Shown here piece by piece: positions 52,305 to 60,852 of a stretch of DNA of 64,000 nucleotides. The number at the start of each line of letters is the position of its first letter. Positions within the stretch are counted from its first letter, which is position 1. The notes under the pieces were generated by a model that was not told the origin of the DNA, did not search any database, and was given only the letters and a program-made list of their open reading frames with translations. This DNA comes from Bradyrhizobium hereditatis (lineage in GTDB: Bacteria; Pseudomonadota; Alphaproteobacteria; Rhizobiales; Xanthobacteraceae). The position numbers and the translations under genes were made by a program. The stretch is taken from contig NZ_JAGKJK010000010.1 of NCBI RefSeq assembly GCF_020329435.1, forward strand, positions 248,001 to 312,000. The letters are read 5' to 3'.

Positions 52305-52324
52305 TGATTTGCCCGACATGTCAA
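52305..52324. repeat. dispersed 20-bp repeat, second copy
   Basis: TGATTTGCCCGACATGTCAA; the first copy at 52075-52094 differs only at two bases (GC for AT). Both lie outside genes. Confidence 0.45.
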
Positions 52325-52334
52325 ACGCCGTTCG

Positions 52335-52619
52335 CTAGCGTGGCGCGGGGTTAGCCGGATGAACCGGCTTTGGCACGGGCGGCTCAGGCTCCACATCGAG
52401 CCTGGGCTCGGTCGGCATCACCTGCGCTCCGGCCGCGCGCGCCGCTTCGCCAGTGGTGCTGTAGTTCGCGAACACCGGATGCTGTACTTTCGGTTTGTTC
52501 CACGGCCCATGGTCGACGATCAGCATACTGAGCACGCCGAAGACTGCGACGGCAATCGCGACCTTCAGCGGCACGCCACCGGTTCGGCTCAAACGATCTT
52601 CCGTCAAATCTTTCGCCAT
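52335..52619 (-). CDS. small membrane protein with Pro-rich C-terminus (94 aa)
   Basis: ATG 52619 is used; an in-frame TTG at 52652 with AAAGGAAAT upstream is an alternative. One membrane segment (VAIAVAVFGVLSMLIV) after a charged N-terminus. The C-terminal 40 residues are rich in Pro, Glu and Val (EPRLDVEPEPPVPKPVHP) and probably extend into the periplasm. Unknown function. Confidence 0.55.
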   Translation of the reverse strand: MAKDLTEDRLSRTGGVPLKVAIAVAVFGVLSMLIVDHGPWNKPKVQHPVFANYSTTGEAARAAGAQVMPTEPRLDVEPEPPVPKPVHPANPAPR

Positions 52620-52732
52620 CTGAACATCCGCGTTGATTTGCTTTTGGACCAAATGTCGATTTCCTTTGGGGTCAAATCACGGCGATAGAGAAGGTTCCGC
52701 ACCGGCTATCAAGTAATGCCATTCGGGAACAA

Positions 52733-53071
52733 ATGTCGCTGCCGCGCATTGTCAGGCAGCCCGTGATTTTTGCAAACCATGGCTTTGCCAAGGTCGGGCG
52801 ATCGAGCGAGTTGCACAACGTGAGCATTGAAGAGCCACCGCAGCCCGGCATGGCCGAACGCGCCATCGACACCGCGACGGACATATCACGCACGCTGACG
52901 GAGGTATCGGCGGGGCTGCAGGCTGCGGTCGATCGCCTGAGTGACGTGATCGCAGCGGCGCGGCGACCGGGAATGCCGCTCTCGACCATCAGTGCGATTA
53001 CCCGCGAAGCGCCGTTGGCCAGCCTGTTCATCGCCTTTTTGTTCGGCGTCGCGATCGGACGCCGCCGCTAG
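52733..53071 (+). CDS. membrane-anchored hypothetical protein (up to 112 aa)
   Basis: The C-terminal 85 residues are convincing: helical AERAIDTATDISRTLTEVSAGLQ, then a membrane segment with basic end (LASLFIAFLFGVAIGRRR). The first 29 residues are less convincing; GTG 52820 could be the true start. Layout resembles ElaB/YqjD-type ribosome-binding membrane proteins, but the match is only in shape. Confidence 0.55.
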   Translation: MSLPRIVRQPVIFANHGFAKVGRSSELHNVSIEEPPQPGMAERAIDTATDISRTLTEVSAGLQAAVDRLSDVIAAARRPGMPLSTISAITREAPLASLFIAFLFGVAIGRRR

Positions 53072-53080
53072 CACGTCGTC

Positions 53081-53434
53081 TCAGAACTTGTCCTTCGTCG
53101 AATCTTTTGCGGCCGAGATGACGCCGCCGGTGATCTGTCGCATATGTTCACCGGCGTTGGTGAACTGGCTGCGCAGGAATTCGGATTGGATCCGCAACGC
53201 CTCCTGAAGGTCGGTCGCATGAACGAGCTTGCGGGCATGCTCGAACGCGGCCTTCATGTTCTGCTCAGTGAACGATAGCGCCTGCTTGGAAATTTCCGTA
53301 CCGGCCCCCGGCATCGCTGTCATGGATTTCCCGGCGGCATCGAAGAACATGCTGAATGCTTTTTCCGCCTGATCGATGGTTTTCTCGGCCAGTTCGCGCA
53401 GCTCGGCCGGGACTTCGAGTTTCGGTTCAGTCAT
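53081..53434 (-). CDS. phasin family protein
   Basis: 117 residues, GGGAGAAG before the ATG. Helical throughout with the phasin pattern AEKTIDQAEKAFSMFFDAAGK, KQALSFTEQNMKAAFEHARKLV and DLQEALRIQSEFLRSQFTNAGEH (each shown as part). Phasins coat polyhydroxyalkanoate granules. It is shorter than some rhizobial phasins but complete. Convergent with the small membrane protein gene. Confidence 0.88.
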   Translation of the reverse strand: MTEPKLEVPAELRELAEKTIDQAEKAFSMFFDAAGKSMTAMPGAGTEISKQALSFTEQNMKAAFEHARKLVHATDLQEALRIQSEFLRSQFTNAGEHMRQITGGVISAAKDSTKDKF

Positions 53435-53720
53435 CGTCGCTTCTCCCGTATCGACTTCGGCAGGTTAGCATAAATCCGGGGTCCGTCTGCTTCGTGTTGG
53501 AGCAAGCCCGCCGCGCTGCACCGCGAACACCGGCATTTGGCCGATCCGACTCCGCGGACCGAGCCAGGGAAATTTTCCCTTTCCGTCCGTAGCCGTACGG
53601 ATGCAACGCCCGATTCCAATGGTGGCAACAGTGTGGCATAGTGATTCGGGGTGAGGAATCATCAACTGTCGGTGGCGTTGCGTCTCTGTTTTTGAGTCTC
53701 TCTCGAGACATGGGGATACG

Positions 53721-53906
53721 ATGCTGCAAACGTTTCGACCGACGCCAACCTGCACGCGCTTTCAAACCAGCATAGAAATGCCCTGCATGAAATGCGGCGC
53801 GCAGATGCGGCTGGCCGCTGTCGAGCCGCGCGACCAGAATTACGACGTGTTGACCTATCGCTGCACGCCTTGCGATTCCGGCGAGAGCTTCCTGAAGGCG
53901 CGCTGA
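53721..53906 (+). CDS. zinc-ribbon small protein (61 aa)
   Basis: Two CxxC pairs (MPCMKCGAQ and YRCTPCDSG) 23 residues apart form a zinc-ribbon. Otherwise polar, no membrane segment. Convergent, end to end, with the next gene. Function unknown; such proteins may bind nucleic acid. Confidence 0.65.
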   Translation: MLQTFRPTPTCTRFQTSIEMPCMKCGAQMRLAAVEPRDQNYDVLTYRCTPCDSGESFLKAR

Positions 53907-54113
53907 TCAGGATCCGTTCAGCGCAGCAGTCCCGGCCGACGTCAGCACGATCCCCTCGTCGCGCACTTCGACCAGGCCAAGTCCCGTCAATATCCTCAAG
54001 TCTTCGTCGCTGACCGGCGACAGTTTCAGGCGACGCGCCTGAATATCCCGCAGCGTCCAGCGAAGGCCGATGGCCTTCTCGAGGCTGAATTCAGCGAAAG
54101 GATTGTCTGCCAT
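53907..54113 (-). CDS. hypothetical protein (68 aa), winged-helix-like
   Basis: A compact, charged protein: AIGLRWTLRDIQARRLKLSP, then DLRILTGLGLVEVRDEGIVLTSAG, which resembles the last helix and wing of a DNA-binding domain. No family recognised. Ends next to the zinc-ribbon gene. Confidence 0.55.
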   Translation of the reverse strand: MADNPFAEFSLEKAIGLRWTLRDIQARRLKLSPVSDEDLRILTGLGLVEVRDEGIVLTSAGTAALNGS

Positions 54114-54270
54114 CCGCTTCCAACGATTGCGCCGGTTGGATCAGGATCTGTCGTTGCGGCGGCGCACGCGCTTAATAATGCGACAACCCGCCCTCAGGTT
54201 CCCCGCCATGTCGATGTCGCCCCCGGGGGTAACGAGGTCCCGGGGGTAATTCCAGGCTGCGGCCTGATCA

Positions 54271-55404
54271 TCAGTAGCGATAGGGTTCGATATCCACCAA
54301 CGGAAAGGCGCTGAACACGCTCGGCAAATTGGTTGGTGTTGCCGGATGTAGGTAAGACTTGTCGAGTTCGGCAAAGCCGGTGACGCCGAGCAGCCCGAGA
54401 CAGCGGATCACCTCGTCTTCCAGCAATTCAAGCATCCGCATGATGCCGCCCTCGCCGGCAGCTGCGAGCGCCCAGCACTGCAGACGGCCGATGCCGACGA
54501 GGTCGGCGCCGGATGCGATCGCCTTCACGATGTCGGTGCCGCGGCAGAACGAACCGTCGATCATGATCTTGGCGCGGCCCGCCACCGCATCGACGATTTC
54601 CGGCAGGACATGCATGGCGCCGCGGCCGTGGTCGAGCTGCCGGCCACCATGGTTGGACACATAGATCCACTCCACACCGTGATCGATTGCGATTTTGGCA
54701 TCTTCCGCTGTGGCGATCCCCTTGATGACCAGCGGAATTTTATACTTGTCCTTGATCAGCTTCACCGTGCGCCATTCCAGCCCCTTCTGGAAGTCGCCGC
54801 CGGTCGCCCTGATGCGACTTTCGCGGACATAACGCTTGGCGATATCGCGCTCGCGCCGGCTATAATGCGCGGTATCGACGGTCAGGCAGAACGCGGCATA
54901 GCCATTGTCGATGGTGCGGCTGACAACGTCTTCGACGAAGGCGTCGTCCCCTCGCACATAAAGCTGATAAATGCGCAGAGCGTCGGGCGCGGCCTTGGCG
55001 GTCGCCTCGAGACCCGGCTCGGATACCGAGCTCAGCATGTGAGCCGCGCCGAACCGTCCCGCCCCGCGTGCCACCGCGGCACCTGAATCGGGATCGAAAA
55101 TCTCGAGGGCGCCAACCGGCGCGATCATGACCGGCAGACGCAGCCGGCGACCGAACATATCAGTAGAGGGATCGACATCGATAACGTTGCGGAGTACCCG
55201 GGGCCGGAATGCAATCTCATCGAGCGCCATGCGATTGCGGCGCATAGTCGTCTCCGTCTCCGACGCGCCGACGATATAGTCCCAGGCGTTCTGGTTGAGC
55301 CGGGCGCGGGCCTTCCGGATGAATTCGTGAAGGTTCTGGAATTCTTCACCGCTGGCGCCGAGTTCGACGTTTCTCGCCGGCCGGATGGGGATCGCGTCGT
55401 TCAT
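54271..55404 (-). CDS. FMN-dependent alpha-hydroxy-acid dehydrogenase
   Basis: 377 residues from ATG 55404 (GGGAGAGAAAC). TIM-barrel of the lactate dehydrogenase/glycolate oxidase/mandelate dehydrogenase family. Substrate and FMN residues: MIAPVGALEIF, LYVRGDDAF, the Lys in VIKGIAT, and the active-site SNHGGRQLDHG with catalytic His and Arg. LVGIGRLQCWAL differs from the usual LVGRPxxYGL, which may change the substrate. The family oxidises L-2-hydroxyacids. No clear operon partner; the next gene on the same strand is a CoA-transferase 145 bp upstream. Confidence 0.88.
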   Translation of the reverse strand: MNDAIPIRPARNVELGASGEEFQNLHEFIRKARARLNQNAWDYIVGASETETTMRRNRMALDEIAFRPRVLRNVIDVDPSTDMFGRRLRLPVMIAPVGALEIFDPDSGAAVARGAGRFGAAHMLSSVSEPGLEATAKAAPDALRIYQLYVRGDDAFVEDVVSRTIDNGYAAFCLTVDTAHYSRRERDIAKRYVRESRIRATGGDFQKGLEWRTVKLIKDKYKIPLVIKGIATAEDAKIAIDHGVEWIYVSNHGGRQLDHGRGAMHVLPEIVDAVAGRAKIMIDGSFCRGTDIVKAIASGADLVGIGRLQCWALAAAGEGGIMRMLELLEDEVIRCLGLLGVTGFAELDKSYLHPATPTNLPSVFSAFPLVDIEPYRY

Positions 55405-55549
55405 GATGTTTCTCTCCCGCTTCGGCGGCACATTAGCCGGAGATAAATGGGAAAAGCTACCGGTTTTGAACAAGTTAGGCGTCGTGCAAACGCAGGGATG
55501 TTATTCGTTTGCGAGATGCTTCAGTGGTGAGCCGGACGATCAGCACACC

Positions 55550-56812
55550 TCAGCCTGTATTGCCCGCTTTCCCAAAAGCCCCCGCCTCGGCCAGATCAGC
55601 AATACGTCGGTCGTCGTAGCCGAGCGTCTTTCGGAGCACTTCCCTGGTATGTTCGCCGAGCAGTGGCGCCGCCACTGGATCGATGCTCGGCGTCAAGCTC
55701 ATCTGCAATGGCGTTTCGATATTGGGGACAGTGCCCGCGGTGGGATGCGGAATCCGGCTGAGACGATGGCGGTCACGCACTTCCGGCGCGTTGAAGCCCT
55801 CCGCTACGGTGCGCAGATAACCGACCGGTATGTTGGCTTTCTTCATCTTCGCCATCCAGTTCTCAAGACTGTCGCTGGCAAAGACGCTGGCAATGATGGC
55901 GCGCAACTTTTCCCTGTTGGCGGTTCGGTCCTTCCGGTGAGCGAACCGAGGGTCGGTGACGAGGTCCGGCCGATCGAGCACGTCGACCACAAGCCGGCGG
56001 TAGAGGCGATCGTTGGCGCAGGCCATGTAGAGCGGCCCATCGGATGCCTGATAGACGCCGACGGTAGGTGAACCGTTAGGCGAATTCCCGAAGCGGCCCG
56101 GGTTTGCGCCACTGATCAAATAGGCCATGCCGTAGAATCCGGTCATCGCGACTGCGGTGTCGATCAGCGCGACCTCGACCTCCTGGCCGCGGCCCAGCCG
56201 CTCGCGCGCGATCAGCGCCAGCAGTATCGCGTTGCATGCCGACATACCCGTCGCCATGTCGACGATCGGCGGCCCGGTCCGCACCGGCTCCCCATCCGGA
56301 AACCCGTTCAGCGACATGAAACCGCTTTCGGCCTGGGTGATCGGATCGAAACCCGGACGCAAGGCGAACTCGCCATTGCGGCCATAGGCCGAGATAGAGC
56401 AATAGATCAGCCGCGGGTTGGTCGGCGCGACGGAGGCATAGTCGAGGCCGAACTTCTTCATCACGCCGCCTGAGAAATTCTCAACGACAACGTCCGCTTT
56501 CGCAATCAGTTCGCGCGCGACTTCGAGCGCTGCAGGATTGTTGAAATCGAGCGTAATGCCGCGTTTGTTGCGGTTAAGGCTGAGGAAGGCCGCACTCTCG
56601 CCGCCGATTTCAGCGTGTTCATAGTGGCGGGTATCGTCGCCCCCATCGGGGTTTTCGACCTTGATCACCTCGGCGCCGAAATCGGCCAGTGTTTGCGTGC
56701 ACGCCGGACCGGCAACGACCCGGGTGAAGTCGACGACCAGCAGACCGTCCAGCGCGGTGGGCTCTCCCTTTGCGCGCGGCGTGCGCTCCGGCAATTGCGG
56801 TCTGGCAGTCAT
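55550..56812 (-). CDS. CaiB/BaiF family CoA-transferase (class III)
   Basis: 420 residues, the usual length. Family motifs: LLVVDFTRVVAGPACTQTLADFGAEVIKVE (core DFTRVVAGPACTQTL), FLSLNRNKRGITLDF, and the catalytic Asp in RPGFDPITQAESGFM (about residue 150). It moves CoA between carboxylic acids without ATP. With the hydroxyacid dehydrogenase downstream it could belong to a carboxylate degradation set. Confidence 0.9.
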   Translation of the reverse strand: MTARPQLPERTPRAKGEPTALDGLLVVDFTRVVAGPACTQTLADFGAEVIKVENPDGGDDTRHYEHAEIGGESAAFLSLNRNKRGITLDFNNPAALEVARELIAKADVVVENFSGGVMKKFGLDYASVAPTNPRLIYCSISAYGRNGEFALRPGFDPITQAESGFMSLNGFPDGEPVRTGPPIVDMATGMSACNAILLALIARERLGRGQEVEVALIDTAVAMTGFYGMAYLISGANPGRFGNSPNGSPTVGVYQASDGPLYMACANDRLYRRLVVDVLDRPDLVTDPRFAHRKDRTANREKLRAIIASVFASDSLENWMAKMKKANIPVGYLRTVAEGFNAPEVRDRHRLSRIPHPTAGTVPNIETPLQMSLTPSIDPVAAPLLGEHTREVLRKTLGYDDRRIADLAEAGAFGKAGNTG

Positions 56813-56877
56813 TTCCGGCGTTTCCTTGTTATTTTGCCTGGCGAAATGAAGATTTTCGCCGCTAGTTCAAGGCTTTC

Positions 56878-57100
56878 TTACCGGAACCGGAGGGGTAACG
56901 CCAAACCCCGATTTTGCAGGGCGGGACTTTCCGCAGACATAGCTCTCAACAAGGCATGCCGGGCCGCCGCAATGCTCTCGGCCCCTGAGGGTAAAAGGAC
57001 GACGCCGGCCGCCTCCCGGTCTGGCAAGGAGTAGAGCGGCGCCGTGCCGACAAGCAGGCGACGCGAACATCGTTCGCAACGCCAATAGACCCGTTGAAAC
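56878..57100 (-). other. possible small protein remnant with one CxxC pair
   Basis: The minus frame (TAA 56878-56880) reads plausible protein: VYWRCERCSRRLLVGTAP, LPDREAAGVVLLPSGAE, AAARHALLRAMSAE. No ATG, GTG or TTG start lies between it and an upstream in-frame TGA, so it is either a remnant or starts unusually after the GFA gene. Confidence 0.25.
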
Positions 57101-57109
57101 TCCCGTACC

Positions 57110-57532
57110 CTACTCGGAAATCATTTCGCCGGAGCCGCCAAGCTCTGCAGGAAAATCCTTGAGCTTGGGCAACCCGTCCCGCATCGGCAGCACCGTCTCG
57201 GCATAGTTGACGTGCACGCCGGGCTTGAAGGGAAGCGTTGGGAGGGTTGCGGCGAACACATCAATCAGTCCAAGCGTCGGATGATTGGTCATCAGGTGAC
57301 CGCCGCACTCCGAGCAGTACTTGCGCTGGCTCATCGGAGTCTTCGCGAACGTCGAAACATGCTGTGCCCCCGCCGTGACCCGGACCGCGTCCGGCTTCCA
57401 CAGGGTGAACGCGTTCACAGGTGCGCCAGACCACGAGCGGCAGGAACGGCAATGGCAATAACCCATGCCTTCCGGCTCACCCGTGACCTGGATCTCGACC
57501 GCACCGCAAAAACAGCTTCCGGTATGCTTCAT
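57110..57532 (-). CDS. GFA-family (glutathione-dependent formaldehyde-activating-like) protein
   Basis: 140 residues with TAAGGAGGAAGG before ATG 57532. Zinc-binding Cys sets: SCFCGAVEIQV, GYCHCRSCRSWSG and YCSECGGHLM, all intact. The fold is shared with Gfa and centromere protein V; most members have no proven enzymatic activity. It stands apart, between the remnant above and a decayed methyltransferase. Confidence 0.88.
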   Translation of the reverse strand: MKHTGSCFCGAVEIQVTGEPEGMGYCHCRSCRSWSGAPVNAFTLWKPDAVRVTAGAQHVSTFAKTPMSQRKYCSECGGHLMTNHPTLGLIDVFAATLPTLPFKPGVHVNYAETVLPMRDGLPKLKDFPAELGGSGEMISE

Positions 57533-57568
57533 GACCTTCCTCCTTAAAACGACGTTAAATCGATCAGA

Positions 57569-57834
57569 TCAGCGCTTGACAATCCTCGGAATAAAATGCG
57601 TCCACCAGTGTTTGAGCCACCTGCGCGCCATGACGCTATGTTGAATGGCAAATAAGGATACCCTTGACGACGATCGCCTCCAATGTAGGCGGTTTCGCGC
57701 CAGTATCGATCGTCTTCGGCGCAGCAAACCCCTATACGAAGCCGATGGCGTACAGAATCGTGAACAGAAATGTGAAATAGGCCACACCTTCGAACAGAAA
57801 TGCAGTGAATCCTAGTATTCGATTGCCCGGCGTC
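57569..57834 (-). pseudogene. NnrU/MddA-type membrane methyltransferase fragment
   Basis: One minus frame reads GFTAFLFEGVAYFTFLFTILYAIGFV, TAG at 57732-57734, then GFAAPKTIDTGAKPPTLEAIVV (given as parts). A second frame then continues SLFAIQHSVMARRWLKHWWTHF. Together these match the first 80 residues of methanethiol S-methyltransferase-like NnrU proteins, where FAVQHSVMAR is conserved. The start, the middle (frameshift near 57660) and the C-terminal two thirds are lost. Clearly inactive. Confidence 0.6.
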
Positions 57835-57994
57835 GGGACTAACGGCTTAGGTTTCCCTCATGAAATTGTTTCCGCTACCGGCAATGGGATTGAAGCTGCC
57901 GGCCTTGAAACAATGCCCGAGGAGCGTCCACGGGACTTTGCCTTGTGCTTCAGCTCTTCTTCAGACTAACTTGATTGTCTCTTGAGAAGCAGAC

Positions 57995-59551
57995 GTGAAA
58001 TTCAGCTTCGATAATCACATCCTGGACACGGACCGTCGCGAACTACGCCGTGGCGGCGAGCTGGTGGCGATGCAGCCGCAAGTGTTCGACTTGCTGATCC
58101 ACCTGTTAAGGCATCGCGATCGAGTGGTCAGTCGGGATGATCTCATTGCGCTAGTATGGGGCGGACGGATCGTCTCGGACTCCACACTGGACAGCCGGAT
58201 CAACGCTGCCCGGAGCGCGATAGGCGACAATGGCAAGGACCAGCGGCTCATCCGCACCATTCCGCGCAAGGGGCTTCGCTTCGTAGGTACCGTGAATGGC
58301 CCCCGTGATGCGAAGGCGGCATCGCAGGTAAGAGCAGAGCAATCGCTTCCGGAACTAACACTACCTGACCGACCCGCGATCGCTGTGCTGCCGTTCGACA
58401 ATATGAGCGGCGACAGGGAGCAAGAGTATTTCTCCGACGGTATCAGCGAAGACATCATCACCGCCCTTTCCAAATTGCGCTGGTTCTTCGTGATCGCGCG
58501 CAACTCGTCATTCACCTACAAGGGTAAGCCGGTCCACATAAATCGCGTCGCTGCAGAGCTCGGCGTGCGCTACGTGCTCGAAGGTAGCGTGAGAAGAAGC
58601 GGTGACCGCGTGCGTATCACGGCCCAACTCAACGACACATCGACTGGTAGTCACATCTGGGCAGAGCATTACGACCGAGAGCTCACCGACATATTCGCCG
58701 TGCAGGATGAGATCACCGACGCGATCGTCGCTGCGATCGAGCCGCAGATCTACGCAGCGGAGAATTTTCGCAGCCGCCGCAAGCCGCCCAACAGCATCGA
58801 CGCATGGGACCTTGTGATGCGGGCATTGTCGCATCACTGGCGCGTGACGCGACCCGACAGTCTTGCCGCGCAAGAACTACTGCAACGCGCCATTGCGATC
58901 GATCCGAACTACGGCCAGGCGCTGGCCTTGTTCGCTACCAATCATATGTTTGGCGTGCATCTGGGTTGGAGCGATCTTGCAACTGCGGCGCCCACCGCGG
59001 AGCAAGCGGCGCTGGCTGCGATTGTCGCTGACAGCGAGGATGTGTGGGCACATACAGCACTTGGCAGCGTGTACTTTTCCACGCGCCGCTTCGAACATTC
59101 GCTGGCCGAATTCGAACTGGCGCTCCAGCTCAATCCGAATTTTTCGCTGGCGCAGGGATACTATGCTTTGGCACTCTCCTATACCGGACGGTGGACCGAT
59201 GCGTATGCGGCGACACAACGCGCGATCCGCCAGAGCCCGCGCGATCCCTCTTCAGCGATCCATTATGGCGTTGCCGCCTATGCCCAGTTCGTTGGAAGGA
59301 ACTATCAGGAAGCAATTACGCTGGCGCGCGAGGCGACACGTCAGCGCGGCGATCTCACCGGCGCTTATCGGGTATTGACGGTCGCTGCCGGTATGAGTGG
59401 CCAGATCGAACTCGCCCAGTCAGCGCTTCAGGAGTTGCGCCGGACTCAGCCCAATATTTCGCTGGCCTGGATCGCGACGCAGTTACCCTGGAAGCTCGAC
59501 GCCGACCGAGAACATTATCTCGAAGGTTTTCGTCGCGCCGGGCTGGAATGA
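57995..59551 (+). CDS. CadC-type winged-helix regulator with TolB-like and TPR domains
   Basis: 518 residues from GTG 57995. Residues 1-95 are an OmpR-type winged helix (MQPQVFDLLIHLLRHRDRVVSR, core FDLLIHLLRHRDRVVS; IRTIPRKGLRFVG). Then comes a TolB N-terminal-like domain (AVLPFDNMSGDREQEYFSDGISEDI, core LPFDNMSGDREQEYFSDG; YVLEGSVRRSGDRVRITAQL, core VLEGSVRRSGDRVR), often seen in adenylate-cyclase-like regulators. Residues 290-500 form TPR repeats (AIAIDPNYGQALA, ALQLNPNFSLAQGYYAL). No cyclase domain is present. Rhizobia have many such proteins; targets unknown. Confidence 0.88.
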   Translation: MKFSFDNHILDTDRRELRRGGELVAMQPQVFDLLIHLLRHRDRVVSRDDLIALVWGGRIVSDSTLDSRINAARSAIGDNGKDQRLIRTIPRKGLRFVGTVNGPRDAKAASQVRAEQSLPELTLPDRPAIAVLPFDNMSGDREQEYFSDGISEDIITALSKLRWFFVIARNSSFTYKGKPVHINRVAAELGVRYVLEGSVRRSGDRVRITAQLNDTSTGSHIWAEHYDRELTDIFAVQDEITDAIVAAIEPQIYAAENFRSRRKPPNSIDAWDLVMRALSHHWRVTRPDSLAAQELLQRAIAIDPNYGQALALFATNHMFGVHLGWSDLATAAPTAEQAALAAIVADSEDVWAHTALGSVYFSTRRFEHSLAEFELALQLNPNFSLAQGYYALALSYTGRWTDAYAATQRAIRQSPRDPSSAIHYGVAAYAQFVGRNYQEAITLAREATRQRGDLTGAYRVLTVAAGMSGQIELAQSALQELRRTQPNISLAWIATQLPWKLDADREHYLEGFRRAGLE

Positions 59552-59572
59552 ACCGCCCTACCGCGTCCTGCC

Positions 59573-60625
59573 TTACTGTTGCTTTTCCCAGAATGACAGT
59601 AGCCCTTGCGAGGCCGAGCCTCCGATCACGCAGGGAATGCCGACCGCGACTTGACCCAGCGCAGCCGCTGACACGCAGCCGAGCGCGACCGCGCCAACGC
59701 CGACTTGTCCCCAGAAGCTGAGATCACGGCGGCTATCGGAGCCCTTTGTCTTGAGTTCCTCCACGGCGGCCAGCGCATCCTTGCGAAGAGCTGCGATCTG
59801 AACCGTGTCCGCCGCTTCGACCACTTCCGCGAGCGGCGCCTTCACCGCCGCTGGCTGTCTGGCAAGTTCGCTGCGGAGATATTCGCGCAAGTTCGCGTCA
59901 CGGATCGCGTAGCTCGCAAGCGTATAGCGCGCCATGCTTCCGACCGTCAGCTTGTCAACCGTATCGCGGCTCTTGCTCCATGGCAGCATCTGGACGATGC
60001 GTTGTATCGGCGCAAGCGAGCCGGTCGCAAAATAGTAGCCCCACAGCGTATCCAAGAGATCCTGGTTGCTCGCAAAAGTCAGCGTCGTGTTTAGCTTGCG
60101 TTCGTCCTTGGCGAAAGGATTCTTGGTGAAAGCCCCGCGCAGCTTGTCCATCATTCCGGGCTTCGTCTCCTCCAGCGGAATCTCGGTCAAGGTCGGCAAC
60201 TTGCCCGTCAGGTAGCTGTCGATCATGACCCGCCGGCCCGGCATGCGTGGCGCGACCCGGCGCAGGACGTTTCTCCAGTCGGGCAACCCCGAATAGGCGA
60301 TAGCCCGAACGATCACCCACTCGTCTTCCGGTCGAACGGGAAAGAAGCTGGCAACGAGCTGCTCGGCCTTGGCCGGGTTGGAGCCGATCGCGCCGGCGAT
60401 AAAGCCGAGATAGATTCCGGCGTTCTCCGGCTCTTTGAACGTCTGCGAATGAAGCAGCACACGCACAGCCGCCGGGACGTGGGCGTAATCTGGCTTGGCA
60501 CGGTAGTTGTAGATCCATCGCTGGACCACGCCGAGCGAGGCGCTCGGATCGACCTCCGGCGCCTTCCCTGCATGCGCGGGCTGAATCAGCATGAGCGCGG
60601 CGACAACGAAAGCTGCATAACGCAT
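59573..60625 (-). CDS. exported hypothetical protein (350 aa)
   Basis: CAGGAGCATCAC before ATG 60625. Signal peptide ends at AHAG. The mature part is helical, with the segment RPEDEWVIVRAIAYSGLPDWR. The C-terminus has a Gly/Ala-rich hydrophobic stretch (WGQVGVGAVALGCVSAAALGQVAVGIP, ends WGQVGVG and VAVGIP) with two Cys that could be a membrane hairpin. No family recognised. Divergent from the BamA paralog. Confidence 0.65.
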   Translation of the reverse strand: MRYAAFVVAALMLIQPAHAGKAPEVDPSASLGVVQRWIYNYRAKPDYAHVPAAVRVLLHSQTFKEPENAGIYLGFIAGAIGSNPAKAEQLVASFFPVRPEDEWVIVRAIAYSGLPDWRNVLRRVAPRMPGRRVMIDSYLTGKLPTLTEIPLEETKPGMMDKLRGAFTKNPFAKDERKLNTTLTFASNQDLLDTLWGYYFATGSLAPIQRIVQMLPWSKSRDTVDKLTVGSMARYTLASYAIRDANLREYLRSELARQPAAVKAPLAEVVEAADTVQIAALRKDALAAVEELKTKGSDSRRDLSFWGQVGVGAVALGCVSAAALGQVAVGIPCVIGGSASQGLLSFWEKQQ

Positions 60626-60852
60626 GTGATGCTCCTGCGAGCATCGACGCCTGCGCGGTCCCTGCGCGAGCGACCGAGGCTCTCTCTATGGCGAAGCATG
60701 AAGCGTGCATTGCGACAATTCTGAGAAAATCGACCTTAACAAAAGACGGCAAAATTGCGGCATATCCGCCCGCAACTCACCTTATCCCAGACATTTTTTC
60801 GCCCCGCGTGGGCAATTCGATCTCGGTCACCAACTGGGAGTCCTGCAGGGAC

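Larger units (their letters stand above)
51603..52334. other. 732-bp stretch without a confident gene; hairpins and short repeats
   Basis: Open frames on both strands have unnatural composition. It holds a terminator-like hairpin (51848-51881), inverted arms TTCTCAAGC (51931-51939) and GCTTGAGAA (52000-52008), a second GC hairpin (52016-52042), and two near-identical copies of TGATTTGCCCGAC-NN-GTCAA (52075 and 52305). It probably marks the junction between prophage and chromosome. Confidence 0.5.

Noticed and set aside
42698..53100. tRNA gene or attachment-site repeats at the prophage ends
   Set aside because: I looked for a T-loop-like GGTTCGAATCC sequence and direct repeats but saw none; boundaries stay approximate.
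54221..54249. Direct repeat of CCCGGGGGTAA
   Set aside because: Two short GC-rich copies 18 bp apart in an intergenic gap; too short to interpret.
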